Positions 12,431-25,493 of a stretch of 64,000 bases of DNA are shown piece after piece. The stretch lies in assembly GCA_003667245.1 (NCBI GenBank), contig RCNN01000199.1, positions 1 through 64,000 on the forward strand. Reading direction: 5' to 3'. The stretch's first letter is position 1. Each line of letters starts with the position of its first letter. The stretch is from Heterostelium multicystogenum (taxonomy: Eukaryota; Evosea; Eumycetozoa; Acytosteliales; Acytosteliaceae). Below the pieces are notes generated by a model. That model was not told the DNA's origin and ran no database searches. It saw only the letters and a program-made list of their open reading frames with translations. A program made the position numbers and the translations under genes.

Positions 12431-14982
12431 TTATTGCTTTTGTGAATATTTCTCTCTTAATTGCTTGGCGGCCTTAACCAAATTGAAGAGTGCAGCTTTA
12501 GTTTCTTTGATACTTCTGGTCTTGCATCCACAGTCTGGATTGGCCCAAACTTGGTTAATGTTGAGGTATTTGACAATTTGCTCGAGACGGTCAACCATTT
12601 CCTCAGTGGTTGGGATACGTGGAGAGTGGATATCATAGAGTCCTGGACCAATCTCACTCTTGTAACCATACTTTTCAAAGGCAAGAAGCAGTTTCAAATC
12701 GGATTTGCTGTTTTCAATGGTGAGAACGTCGGTGTCCATTCTCTGGATTGAGGTGAAAATGTCATTGAAGTCACTGTAGCACATGTGAGAGTGAATTTGG
12801 GTTTCATCACGGACACCGGTACTGGCAAGAAGGAAAGAGTCGATGGCCCATTTTAAGTATTGGTCCCAGTCGGAGATACGGAGTGGAAGACCCTCTCTGA
12901 CAGCGGCTTCGTCGATTTGGATGCATGAAATACCTTCTTTCTCGAGATCGAGGACCTCATCACGGATTGCAAGTGCAATTTGGTAGCAGGTATCGGAACG
13001 TGGTTGGTCATCACGAACAAATGACCATTGCAAAATGGTTACTGGACCGGTGACCATTCCCTTCATAACCTTGGATGTCAAGGATTGGGCATACTTTGAC
13101 CAGTAGATGGTCATTGGGTTGGTTACGGGAGACATCACCAAAGATAACTGGTGGCTTAACACAACGTGAACCGTAGGATTGAACCCAACCGTTCTTGGTA
13201 AAGATGAATCCCTTCAAGTGCTCACCAAAGTACTCAACCATGTCGGTTCTCTCGAATTCACCATGTACCAAAACATCAAGACCACACTCCTCTTGGACTC
13301 TGATGCATTCTTGGATTTCTTTCTTGATGAATTGGTCGTATTGCTCGGAGGTGATTTTACCAGATTTTACATGGAGACGAGCAGCACGAACCTCACGAGT
13401 TTTGTGGGAAGGAACCAATGGTAGTAGTTGGGAAGAGCTCTGGGATTGCCATGTGTTTTCTTTGGGCAATAGCACGTTGTGGATATGGTGAGGTACGGTG
13501 GAACATCTCTGGAGTCAATGAAAGCAATTCTGGATTTGGACGGCATCATTGTGGATTAATTTGGAAGTGGAACGTGCGAGGATAGAGGCTTGATTGGCAA
13601 GATACAATGATTGTAACTTTTCATTCTCTCCAAATACATTTTCAACTGGAACAGCCAAATTGAATCCATTTTCGGTGGCATCAGCAAGGAACTTGATCTC
13701 GTGGAGCTTTTCATTGGCAAATGCAAGCCAATCGATAATCTCTGAATTGAATAAAACCTTGTTCAGATTTAAGTGAATGTGGTGAGTGGAGCAAAGAGCA
13801 AGATGGAGCAATGAAAAGTCTTTCCTTTCCGATCTTCTCCAAGACATTGGCAATAGTTTGTAATTTTTTCTTGTAGTCTGATTTCCAAATATTTCTACCA
13901 TCGATCAAACCTTTTTTTATAATATTTATATTAATATTTGGAATTGAATAGAGCTAATTTAAGTACTTACCTAATGAAAGGCTCCAGGTAGATGGTAATT
14001 CATTGACGATGGTTCTAATCTCTTGTTCGGAACAACGGATACAGTCGATGTGGAGTGAAGCAATTGGAAGTTGCTTAATAAGTTGGAAATTCTCACGGAT
14101 CTCTCCAAAATAGGTGGTAATGTGAATGGCAATAGTTGGTTGAGCAGTGTGGATGGACTCGTAAATCTTTTTCCAAGCTTCTTGGAGACGTACTTTGATA
14201 TCTTCTTTTTCTTGGATAAGATCATAGCAAAGAATTGGCTCATCAACTTGGATAGACTTTACACCAGCTTTAGCCAATTGATTTACCAATTCAATATAAT
14301 GTGGAAGAAGGGCATCGAGATGAACAAGTGAGTCGACACGGTTGGTGTATGGCTTTCCGTGATTTCCTGACTTTCCAAGAAGTAAGAAGGTAAGTGGACC
14401 AACTAAAACTGGTCTGGTTTCGATACCATTTGCTTTGGCCTCGAGGTACTCAAACAACTGGCTTTGGATTGGCTGCCAACTTGAAAGTTTGGTTATCGGA
14501 AAACTCTGGTACCATATAGTGATAGTTGGTATCGAACCACTTTCTTCATCTCCAATGAACTGACGTCGATTTTTTGAGTAACTGATTGGGCAGAACCAAA
14601 AGCAGTATCGGCTGTGGAATCAGAGGCAGCTACGGCGGCTTTAGAAGTTTGGAAACCACGACCCATGGCAAAGTATGTACGCAATCCTTGGACTTGAGTG
14701 GCGAATTCTTTTTTCGGAATCTACGACCTCTTGGTAACGTGGAGGAATAGCACCAAATAAGAGGATATGGTCAAGAATCTGGTCATAGAAAGAGAAGTCA
14801 TTGGATGGGATAGATTGTACACCACTGTCTACTTGAATTTTCCAGTGAACGGCACGGAGTGCGGCGGCTTGCTTAACGAGCTCAGTATCTTCTAATTTAC
14901 CTTCCCAATAGGACTCGACCAACTTTTTCAACTCACGGTTCTCACCCATACGTGGGTATCCAAGATTTACAGAGACGACCAT
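12431..14982 (-). CDS. metE: Cobalamin-independent methionine synthase
   Basis: This enzyme transfers a methyl group from methyltetrahydrofolate polyglutamate to homocysteine to make methionine, using zinc instead of B12. The N-terminal domain has [15 protein letters not shown] and [14 protein letters not shown] text. The C-terminal catalytic half has [41 protein letters not shown] (zinc and homocysteine site) and PDCGCKTR (zinc Cys). An intron at 13911-13970 restores [12 protein letters not shown]. Total length, about 830 codons, is close to the usual 750-770 once the intron and breaks are allowed for. At least five frame breaks lie in A or T runs. For example, A6 for A5 near 14713 and AAA for AA near 14545 each restore a conserved motif when corrected. 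I read it as one intact gene with sequencing errors. Start at 14982 is the first ATG and matches the family N-terminus. Confidence 0.9.
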
Positions 14983-15970
14983 TTTCTTTAGTTGTTATAT
15001 ATATATGTATGTGTTTGGATAGTTTCAAAATGAATGGGATCAAATGAACCAGACTCCCACTTTTATAGTCGATGGATTGGATAATATCTTCCATTCTTTG
15101 GCTTTTGCAAGAGAGCCTCAAATTCTTTAAACTGGTTAACTAAGCTTTGAGCTTGAAATGAAATGGAATATTGGAGTGTATATTTGGGGTTATTTCAAGA
15201 GATCTTCAAAAATTGTTAATAATTAGGTGCCAATCTGACTGTTGAAGACCCCATTGTTGTACAGGCAATTTGATACATCTTTAGTTGATTCTTGAAAAGT
15301 TGTTATCTTTCGTATAAATATAAAATTTGATGAATACTTTGCAGGTGTACTTTTCTTATTTCCATCAAGTCTTTGCACTCGAACAAAAGCCAGCACCATT
15401 CCAAATTGGGTACATGAACTTTTCACAGGTCAATTCTGAACAGTCTTTGATTTGCTACCTATTCATTATGAAAGAGGGTTAGGTTATTTCCTGAGTGGAA
15501 TGTTCAAAATATTGCACCATCAAGGCCCCAAATTGAACGGTATCATTTAGTAAGTTTACATTTTTGATTTAATTATAATTTCATTTAAACTGAAATTGAG
15601 GTAAGGAATAAGCGAATCTGTTTTCAGATTAGAGCTCGTTATCTTTGCCATGCCTGCTTGCTTGATTCATACCCACCACTGATAACTCTGATTACTTAAG
15701 TTTGATTACGATTTATTATTGGACTCGACAACATCATCATTGTTTGAGAAAGAAATCAACACACATTTAGACATCGCACCCTCACAACAACCGATGTATC
15801 TCAACCTGGAATAGTCTGGTGAGTCAGAACAGAACACCAAGCCTGCACACACAATCTGCAAACATTGGAAAATGCATTTTTTTATTAATTTTTTTGATCA
15901 TTTTTATTAATATTTTTGATCAATTTTTTTTGGTCAATGGATTTTCGAAAATCAAACTTTTATGTTTTTT

Positions 15971-16125
15971 CAGTCATTCTTTCAAAACTCAGGATAGCAG
16001 CTACACCAACAGATAAAGATGGATAGAACATTAACAGCTAGTCAGTCTTCGCTGGCTGGCTGGTTTGTAGTGTTCTGTTCATCTTTATAGTTGTTATTGT
16101 TGGTGTAGCTGTCTTACTTGAATGA
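15971..16125. repeat. Long imperfect inverted repeat (hairpin)
   Basis: Left arm core 15997-16030 and right arm core 16071-16112 are reverse complements. The identical part is CAGCTACACCAACA, followed after a 9-10 base bulge by ATAAAGATG and a near-identical AGAACA end. Outside the core, AGTCATTC pairs with GAATGACT. The 40-base loop contains GGCTGGCTGG. It could be a small-RNA precursor hairpin or a decayed foldback element. Confidence 0.5.
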
Positions 16126-16218
16126 CTATCTGTTGTATGCATACCCAAATTCTAACGGATTTCATACAAAAGATAGTTATTCTTGTAACCAAACTAGGAT
16201 CCTCTTTGAGTTGTATTA

Positions 16219-16252
16219 CCTATACCCAAAGAGATAGATTCCTCTATTTCTT
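16219..16252. repeat. Short hairpin
   Basis: CAAAGAGATAGA is followed within a few bases by a near-perfect reverse complement, TCTATTTCTTTG (11 of 12). It lies just right of the longer inverted repeat. Confidence 0.5.
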
Positions 16253-17675
16253 TGGTTATAGCGCTTGGTAACTTTTAATACAGTTATCATTGTAACTAGT
16301 TAAAATTAGTTAGTTGTACAATTATTTAGAAGGAAAAAAGTTTGGTCAGCTATATTTTAAAAAGGAGAAAGGAAGCAGAAGAGCAGAAACATAAGAGAAA
16401 AAGAATAAAAATCACAAGAAAGATAGAGAAGAAGAAAAGTGAAAGAGAACATGGATTACAACTTTTGATCAGCTTATTGGATTTTAATCAGACAAGTTTT
16501 AAATGATTGGAATTAATTAAGGGAATACAGTGAATAAATTGAATTCAGTGTCAAGATGGATGTACATTGTCAAAGATGGATATATAAACAAGTACTATTT
16601 GTTCAATTAATAATTGAACAGATACATTCAGTCGGTCAGTCAATCAATCAATCAATCAACATCATGATGGCGAATCGATGGCAACATCTGTACAGCGACC
16701 TCGTACGTGTTTATCCATTGCACTTCTACTGTTTGCTTTCACCGAATGGATGAGTCATCGACTCCACTTCGTTCTCGCTGGTGGGAACTCAAAATCATAC
16801 CATAGCATTTTCACAACAATCAAATCAATGCAATCTCACTCGTTCTGAACAGCTCGAATTTTTTTCTGCACTCTCGTCAACCAGAGCAAGCAAAGCAAGA
16901 AAAAGCCACTGACAAATGTGGCGGACAATTTGGGATTTGGTTTTTGTTTTTATGTAACGTTATAATACTGTACAGTTACGATTCAAGATTTATGATCAGA
17001 TAGATAGATACAGTTTGACTAGTCAAGCACGTATATATATATATTATCTCTTGAAATAGCTTGGAAATGCTCATATTCAACTAAAATGACTTCATTTCGA
17101 CAAAAAAAAATGGAGAGTAAGTCAAGTCAAATCAAGTCATGCCATGTCATTACCAAGTAGCTCTCTTTAGCTGTATTCTTGGATTGAAGTTATGTTTGAA
17201 AACATTTCACCTTTATGATTCTTTGTGGATGAACCTAAAGATACCCTGAATCTAACTTGACCAGTTTGATTCAACTTTTGTGATAAATCACTCTCTGTTA
17301 TACTCAAATATACTATACAATAGATTAGGCTATACTTGGTTAATCTATATAATACACTCTGTGATATATATATATAGAAACAATCAATCTACATTTTTTT
17401 GTAGTTCGCCTATGAAAGGATAACTTCAAGTACATTATCGTATGATGAACATAGTATACAATGATAGGAAGCTTTATAGCTTAAATATTTTTCGATATGA
17501 TGATCTCAAAGAAGTTTAGAAGCTCATTCTATTAAAGACTTGGGGAAAAGCATCTGCTTTCAAATTGAAGTCTAGACAACATAGAATTGCTGTTACAGCG
17601 AGTTTGTGTTCAAATAAAGATTATAATAGAAGTAAGCAAGCGATATAGGGTTAACATTAATAAATATTATTGCGA

Positions 17676-19365
17676 TCAAAAAGATAGTTGATTTCTGATC
17701 TTTTGATCTTGCTCTTCTAAATAGCTAAATACATCTTGATACTCATCACTTTTCTTTATAAAATCGAGAGATCGATCACCATCCAATACAACCAAATCTA
17801 AAAGGCAGTCGGATTGCTTCATTAATGGAAGGCATTTTTTAAGTGTTGCCAAAAACTCTTGTTTGCTCTGGACCAGACTGTTGATTTTGATCTGAATTGA
17901 CTTTAGTGTTTTGGAATGGAGTTGGATGAGCGGTTCGAGAAATGAGACATCGTTGTTGGTGGGAGAGTGGCCCCAGTCTTTCTGAACCTCAATGGCAAAG
18001 TGTTCGATTCCATGTCCATCGCCATTGGGTGTGCTTGAAAAGATATGTTGTAGGAGCTTACTGTAGTTGTTGTAGAACCCATGATATGAAAGAACTTTGA
18101 TTTGCTTGAGATTTGGCATTGGTGGTGGATACACCAAGTAGTTATCTGATATAACTGCTACTCTGTACTCCATATCTTCGTACGTTGTGAAGTCATGGTA
18201 GATGTATTGCCGATTAACATGGCTATTGGTCGTATAATCGTATTCATCGGATTTGAGAGTGAATGCCTCGACCCTTGACATCAAATGAGTAGCATATTCA
18301 TGTCCTCGCATATACTGAATCGATTTGATTGCGTCATAATCAAAATAGAATGGTGGTGATCTGATGAGGCTATATTCACTGTTGAAATTGAATGTCCTGT
18401 ACCATAGATAGTTACTTTTGCTGAGAATATTGGAAATGACTCTAAAGAATTGTTTGGATACCAGCGATAGGGGAACAATGGCTGAAGCATCAATAATTTC
18501 CTTTGTTATCCTATTTCCTCTGATATCTCCTCGAATATATTGAAAGTCTCTTTGTTTCCTAGCCATTCTCTCCACATATATTGGAAGTGTGTTCGAAATG
18601 ATTCTATTCAATATAATATCTGATAGATGAACAGATGTTGTGTTGTCATAATAATCTTCTTCATCTTTCTTATCTTTCTCTTCTTCTTCTTCTTCATCTT
18701 CTTCATCATACTCATACTCCTCCTCCTCTTCTTCTTCTTCTTCTTTCTCATCTTGATCTATGGCCAAGAATGAATTGATATTAGAGTATTCAAACTTTTT
18801 TCTACCTTTTAGAGCATCGAAATAACAGATCTCTCGATAGATATTCATTCTGTATTCGATTGATCGACCCAATAGGTTGTGCATATCAACCAACTAGATT
18901 ACAACGACTATGTTAATGGAAAAGTTCAGTGTCACAATTGTGACTATATATATCGATATACATACTCTTTTGTCACATATAATTCCAAGATAAAGCGCTT
19001 TTATTGTTGGCATGTGATAAAAAGTCTACTATGTTGTAGATACAATTGAATACTTTGACAGAAGGATCAAAGAAGAGATTAACCAGAAACTTGGCAAATC
19101 CCCGATAATCATAATAATGGGGATACTTCTTACGGTGATAATCTATCAAGAACTTGGCACATCTTTCTCTGATTGGCACATTCTCATCATCAACTTCAGC
19201 ACCGAGCAGTTGATTATTATAGAGATCGTAGATTTTCAAAAAGTTTACCAAAGAGTTGACATCTTCAAAGTCTAAATCCGATCCAACCAATTTTTGATCA
19301 ACCTCATCATCATCAACTGTTGGATGAGCTGATTGATTGATCAATTCATGTTTCCTTTTGGACAT
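17676..19365 (-). CDS. F-box-like acidic protein, dictyostelid-specific
   Basis: Two ORFs appear to form one gene. The upstream part begins with MSKRKHELINQ (start at 19365) and is a small helical domain (NSLVNFLKIYDLYNN, RERCAKFLIDYHRKKYPH). A GTATGT donor near 18961 and an AG acceptor near 18900 fit an intron. Joining in frame needs one T less in a run of five near 19016, giving VDFYHMPTIKALYLGIICDK before the second part. The second part, about 400 residues, has a Glu/Asp run (18660-18760) and an F-box-like helix, IVPLSLVSKQFFRVISN, followed by segments resembling irregular leucine-rich repeats. Large F-box-like families of this kind are common in dictyostelids. If it is one, it may be a substrate receptor for SCF ubiquitin ligase; that is inference. 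Alternative: two separate genes, the second starting near 18884. Confidence 0.55.
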
Positions 19366-20339
19366 TACTTTTAGCAATGGTTCAATAATAATAATAATTG
19401 ATCAGTTTGGTATTAAAAAAAGGTCACGATTTTATTTATTGATTTTGATTTTAATTAATCCACTTTAATTTAATAAAGACTAAAGTCATTTCTTTTGGTA
19501 GGATTTATATCCAATTGCAACAACAATAAATAATATAGCTTTATAGTCTATAAATTGAATTAATTTTTAGGATGAACACGACCTGCATTGAGAGGAGTTG
19601 GTAACACGATTTAACAAAAATCTTTTTGTTGGAGCTAAATGTTTCGTTGGTTAATTAACGATCAATTTTGAACAGACGTGTTGACTCCTATTTTACAAGC
19701 AACAACTGATTCGATTACTCATATCGATCATAAATAGTCATGACATATTACTATCATATAATAATAATAAAAGTTAATTTCAGTCAATGATTGTAATTGT
19801 TTTATTTTTTTTGATTTTTTTTATATAGTTAAACCACATCACCATCTAAATTGAAAACTTCTCTTATGATAGGAAAAAACAAAAAAATAAAAAATAAAAA
19901 GATATTTGCAAATCCTGTTATTGTTTCTGTCTACAGTTCACTTCAAAAAAGTACATTGATAGTTCATTAATCTTCACTACCTACCTAAATAAAATAATAT
20001 ATTAATAAAAATATAAATAAATAATTATTTAGTGGGGTTATTAGTGAATTTGATACTATTGACAATAATACATATTATTATTAGTAATCATCAAACTAAC
20101 TAATTTAGTATAGTCAACCCAACTAATCATTAATAACAGTATTGATACAAAACAAGCGTTTATTTAGATATTTTAGAACAAAAGTCAAAACAAAACTAAG
20201 CAAATAAGCAAATAAGCTATTAACAATAAACAACAACAACAACAGAAACACAACAACATTCAAAGAATCAAGATAGAGTATAGTTATTTATAATTGTAGC
20301 AACTTGGTGTTATTAATAACACGTCAACTTTTATATTAA
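19366..20339. other. Divergent intergenic region
   Basis: Promoter region between the F-box-like gene (minus) and the Hook gene (plus). It is very A+T-rich, with T runs near 19800-19825 and CAA-rich text near 20220-20260. No gene seen. Confidence 0.6.
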
Positions 20340-22974
20340 ATGGATCAAAGTTTAATTAAATGGGTGTGTTGACCTGTTAGTTAGTCAGTCAGATGTCAAT
20401 TGTCATTGACGTTGATATCAACAACATATAAATATAGCAATTAGTATACTAATATTATAATATATCAATATAGATCAATTCATTTGATAATTTATCTGAG
20501 AAATGTGAGTCCATAGAGGATTTGGCAGATGGTATTGTACTTTATGATATTTGTAAAGAGATGTAAGTTATAATACTATACATTACATAGCATATACATA
20601 GATAGATAGATAGATAGATAGATTGATTGATTGATTGAATGTTATTGATAGTTCACCAAAACATTTTGACTCTACTTTGGTGTCGAGAGCAGATTCCAAA
20701 GATAATTGGGTATTGAGATCAGAGAATATCAAGAATTTGTTGGTTTCTTTGGATAGTTGGTTCAGCACCGAGTTGGGTTTGAACGATCAGACTGAAGGTA
20801 TAGATGCTGACTCGATTGCAAAGGAAATGAATGTTGAGGAGACCATCAAGCTGATCGAGCTGATCTTGGGTGTAGTTGTAGAATGTGAAGACAAAGGTGT
20901 ATACATTGGTAGAATGCAGAGTTTAGATCCAAAAGTACAGGGTGATCTTATGTTGGTCATCGAAAAGATCATGACCTCACATCAAGAGTTGATGTCAACT
21001 GCAGATCACTCTAGAACTTCATTCGATGGTGATGATCAAAAGTATGTAGTCTGATCAATATTAATACCAATCAGTGTAGCTGAAACTGACTATTCCTAAT
21101 GTAGCGATGAAGTTGAGAGACACCATTCTCCATTGGACGATAGCGGAATTAAAGAGAGATTTGGCTCAGTTTGAGTCCCAAATTGACTCACTACAACGTG
21201 AAAAAGCAAACTTAAAGTTGGAGTTGGAGGAAATGACCATGAATTGTAACCAGTTGCAACACGATCAAACCAACTGGGAACAAGAGAAAGAAAACCTATT
21301 GGAAGTTTGCTCAAATCTTCAACAATCACTCGAATCTGCTCAGAAGCGTTTAGATGAACAAAAACAACAAGCTTCTCTCAATGTTATGAGTGATATAAGA
21401 ATCAAAGATGAAATCAATACTCTTCAACAACAAATCGATGACAAAGAGAAACAAATCCAAGAACTCAAGAAAAAGGTAAGCATCGTATCGTTGAATTAAC
21501 TATTTTTAAGATTACACTTACATTTAAATGTATTCAATAGGTTGAAGAAGGAAATAAACAGATAAATGAAAACAGAGAGTTGAGAGATGAGATCGATATT
21601 CTCAGAGAAAAAGTTACAAATGCCGAGTTAGCTGAGGAGAAATTAAAGAAATATCAACAAAAAGATTGAAGAAATCGCCGAACTAAAGAAGCAAACCAAG
21701 TCATTGGAGGAAAACAATGACAACTATCTTAACCAGATCCTTGATTTGGAGGAACAAGTTAAGAAGAGTAACAGTTTTAAGACTCAACTCGAGACCCACA
21801 AACAACAACTCCTCACTCTCAAGATTGACAATACCAAGTTGGAGATGTCCTTGAAATCAATTACTGAAGATCGTGATCGTTTTACAGTCAACTATCTCCC
21901 AATTGGAGTTGGACCATCAATCACTCTCTGCTCAATTAGAAAGCAAAACCTTAAAGTTACAACAATTAGAACAAGATTCAGAATCTAAATGTATGTATAT
22001 ATTAAATGGTATAGTTATCAACTTGTGCTAATTAGAAAACTATTTGAAAGTATTGGAATCTTCACAAACATCTTCATTTGGAGGTGGATTGGATCAAGTA
22101 TTGGATTCATCAACAAAAGAAAGACTTGCTAGATTGGAAAGAGAGAATAAACGTCTAAAAGAAGCCAATGAGAGATTAGAAGAAATTGAGGCCCAATTGG
22201 AAGAAGCTAATACCCGTAAGGAAGAATTATTACAACAAGTTTGCCATTCTCCAACAATCAAGTCCAAGCCAATCCTCACCATCCCAACAACAGCAGCAAC
22301 AACAACAACAACAATCTATAGTTATTCAAGAGTTGAATCAAAAGATCTTGGAAATGAACAACAAGAATCAACAGCAACAAGCAGAGATTGAAAAGATGAA
22401 ACAATCAGTAGAGTCTGTCAACACTACGCTAGCCTCTAAGAACCAACAATTAGAAGAGGCTACCAAACAAATTGATGAGTTGAGAAAGACACAAATCGAT
22501 TTGTTGTCCAAACAACAAGAGGTTGAGACCACACACCAGATTCTGAAGACAAGGCTAAAATTGCTGAACAAAAATCCGAAATCGAAAAGTTGGAGGGTTA
22601 TTTAAGAGCGGCAAGAAAGGTAACTACCCAAAGCCAATATCGCGTATCTTTTGCTAATATCCTTTTTGAAATATCTAGATTATCAAATCACACAGAGAAA
22701 AAGAAAAAGAATTTGAATCAAAAGAAACAAAGATTGCCACTCAAGAGGAGTATATCGCAAATTTGGAAAAGGCACTAAAGCAAAGAACGAAAGAATCGAG
22801 AGCTTGCTAAAGCAAATCAAGGAAGGAAAGGAATCTCAACAGAGAGAATTGAATCTCATGCTCACTGCATTTTTGAATATTGGTGTCGAGTTTGAAAGAT
22901 TGAAGAACAACGAGGTCATGAATAAAGACCCAAGATCCTTTTTAAACAAAAAAAGAACAGATTGGAATAACTAA
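20340..22974 (+). CDS. Hook-family microtubule/dynein adaptor
   Basis: A tiny first exon (20340-20363, MDQSLIKW) splices to 20474-20562 and then to about 20652 onward, giving INSFDNLSEKCESIEDLADG, IVLYDICKEISPKHFDS, DNWVLRSENIKNLLVSLDSW and VEETIKLIELILGVVVECED. This is the Hook N-terminal domain, a calponin-homology-like fold that binds dynein light intermediate chain. A long coiled coil follows. The C-terminus has LTAFLNIGVEFERLKNN and SFLNKKR, like the conserved Hook tail. Hook proteins link dynein to endosomes or other cargo. Introns are also at 21041-21104, about 21477-21540, 21990-22035 and 22620-22678. At least five frame breaks occur in homopolymers (for example near 21153, 21668, 21883 and 22239), each corrected by one base. 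A GATA microsatellite lies in the second intron. Confidence 0.85.
20601..20638. repeat. GATA/GATT microsatellite inside a Hook intron
   Basis: Six copies of GATA run straight into four copies of GATT. It lies between a GTAAGT donor (20563) and the acceptor near 20651. Confidence 0.9.
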
Positions 22975-23168
22975 ATAATCTATACAACCAACTTTATCAA
23001 TAGCTATAAAACTACCAACACTCCAACCAACCAATCAAACAACCAAACCCTATACACATAAATTATAATATTAATTAAATTATCCAACTTTATAATCCAA
23101 ACAATAATATAATTATTAACGTATCACTTAATTATATTCTATTAATAGCTACAACTTGATCTATTTAT

Positions 23169-25111
23169 TTAATAGTTCATTGTATCCAGGAATTTATTTG
23201 TTTCGATGAATTGCTTTTCTTTGGTTGCTTTTGTTCCAATTTAATTCGGTTGCCATCAAGTCGATGATACGTGGCAATGCTTCTCTGGATTTCTTATTGT
23301 CTAAAATGCAAGTCTGGTACGTCTTGCAATGACATCTTCAGCATTGCATGCATATTCTCTGACCGCATAGACGGCCTCTGCCTCAATATATGGATATCCT
23401 TCGGCCAATCTCTTAAATAGTCCTCTTTCCTTTGCCAATTTACATACATTCACTGCTTGATCTCCATAGGTGTGTGCTAAATGTGAAGCAATCTCTGGTT
23501 CAACATTGAAATCTAGTGAAACAAAACATTAGATACCCAAATAACATCGATTGTATGTAGATATGCAACTTACGTTTCATTAAATATTTGTTGGTATTTT
23601 ATAGTATTTATCTCCACCGAATAACATCATGGTTACGGTGTGTGATTCTTTTGGGTGTAAAGAGACGTGTTTGTTCTACTACCTGTCGACGGTCTCCTCT
23701 GCCATCTCTCTGTAGGTAGTCCACTTACCACCGCTGATTGTAATCAGACCAGAATCACTGGTCCATAAGAGTGTGATGACGGTTGATTTTGGAGGTTGGA
23801 GTATTTAGTGAGGTTTTAATGAGTGGACGAATTCCAGTCCATGATGCCAAGACGTCTTTCTCTGTTAAATTGTCTTTATATTCTGAAACTGTTTCTAAAA
23901 TGAACTTGATTTCCTCTTCTGTTGGCTTTGGTGTATAAGTAATATCCGAGACCTGGTCGGTGTTCTGCAATAGTTCGGCCCTCAAATGGCAAGATAAACA
24001 GCACACGACCATCCTTAGTCTTTGGATTGAGGAATCCCATATCTTCAGGACAGTATTTCTTTGGGAGTATAAGATGTGTTCCTGATGCGCCGACCACCAT
24101 TGGTGCAACGTTTGGATTGTCCATTTTACGAATGCCGTCTGCAAAAGGACCTGTAGCATTGACAACTGCTTTTGCACGTACATTGTACTCCTTTTCCAGT
24201 GAGACGATCCTCAACTACTACTCCAGCTACCTTGCCATTTTCCTTAAGAAGTGATTTCACCTGCATGTAGTTTCATTGTGAGTGCGCCATTGGCACGGGC
24301 CGACAGCGCAATTGATAGATTCATTCTTGCATCATTGTGTTGTCCGTCGTAGTAGATGACTGATCCCAAGCATCCATCCTTCAAGTGTGGAAACTTCTTC
24401 AAAGTCTCAGTCTTGGACATATAGTAAGCGCCCGGATATCGTTTCCAGGATAGAAAAAATCATACAATTTTGTACCAATCATCATCTTTTGGCAAATCGA
24501 TCCAACTGTAGATTGGAATTGCCAAGGGTAGTGGATGTGAGAGATGTGGTGCATTGTTGAGCAGATTGGGAACGCTCATTCAGAGCTTCTCTGACCAACT
24601 GTAAATCTTTATAATCTAAATTCATAATGGCCGACTCTAAATATCTGATTCCACCTAGAATTTAAACAACTACTTGTAAGCTTGTTGCCAGTGGCTAGTG
24701 AGACTGAGCTTCTTATGCTTACCATGAATTAATTTAGTTGATCTCGATGATGTTCCCGATGAGAAATCACCACGCTCAAAGAGAGCAGTTGATAATCCAC
24801 GAGTCTGTGAATCCAAAGCAACACCAGCACCTGTTGCACCACCTCCGATGACAATAACATCGATTGGCTTTGTCGAATATTCTGAAAAGCTTTTGCGAGC
24901 TGCTCTGCACGGCTAGGCAACGGAGTGTTATTCATCAGCTTTTCCGGCTCCATCTCGAAATAAGCATTTCTATTGATACGATCGTGTCTATCTGCATAGG
25001 TCTCATGTGGATAAGGTGAGAAAACATTCGATGCCTGAGCAAACCATATTGCACCGGCACCAACAATGATTGGAATTTTATTTCTCTTTACGAATGAAAT
25101 ATTTTGGACAT
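23169..25111 (-). CDS. FAD-dependent glycerol-3-phosphate dehydrogenase (mitochondrial type)
   Basis: It oxidises glycerol-3-phosphate to dihydroxyacetone phosphate and passes electrons to ubiquinone at the inner mitochondrial membrane. Visible motifs, across several frames, are an N-terminal hydrophobic segment ([13 protein letters not shown]), LPSRAEQL, the FAD-binding glycine motif ([15 protein letters not shown]), [63 protein letters not shown] and the C-terminal [15 protein letters not shown] followed by [15 protein letters not shown] see no EF-hand tail, so it is closer in layout to fungal GUT2 than to animal GPD2. Introns are near 23513-23575 and 24658-24722. Many single-base breaks occur. 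The N-terminus is uncertain because the frame breaks within ten codons of the ATG at 25111. Confidence 0.85.
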
Positions 25112-25493
25112 TATCTGCTGCTGATCACCCCTATCGTTTTCTGATCTGAATCTAATCTGATCCGACGACAACTACTCGATTTATTAAGAATATTCCTAAT
25201 CAAATATATAAATATTAATAGTTTTTATGTATTTAGATCTATATAAATATAAATAAGATGAAACAATTAACAACCAAACAAGATGAACTTAGCTCATTTA
25301 TAATGTTTTTGGGTGGGTGTGAGCCAATTGTTAATCACATGTCAGAAAAAAAACAATTTAAATTTCGTTAGTGGTTTTTTGGCATTTATTGTGATCAGGT
25401 CGACCCAAAAATGGTTCGTCATCATTAATCATATAGAGTAATCGCGATTTTGTTAGATATAAAATACTAATAAATACAACTCGATCGATAGAT
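25112..25493. other. Divergent promoter region
   Basis: A+T-rich gap between two divergent starts. It includes an A run near 25347-25355; nothing else is seen. Confidence 0.5.

Larger units (their letters stand above)
14983..17675. other. 2.7 kb gap without a supported gene; several inverted repeats
   Basis: This follows the metE promoter and runs to the 3' end of the next minus-strand gene. It contains a long imperfect inverted repeat (15971-16125), a short hairpin near 16219-16252, a purine-rich tract (16365-16450) and a less A+T-rich patch (16660-16910) whose ORFs are short and unconvincing. A further stretch at 15230-15540 reads as broken coding-like text on the minus strand, but I cannot assign it. 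Confidence 0.5.

Noticed and set aside
16556..16753. Plus-strand ORF of 65 residues in the 2.7 kb gap
   Set aside because: It contains simple repeats (CAAT) and no recognisable motif; composition is only locally less A+T-rich.
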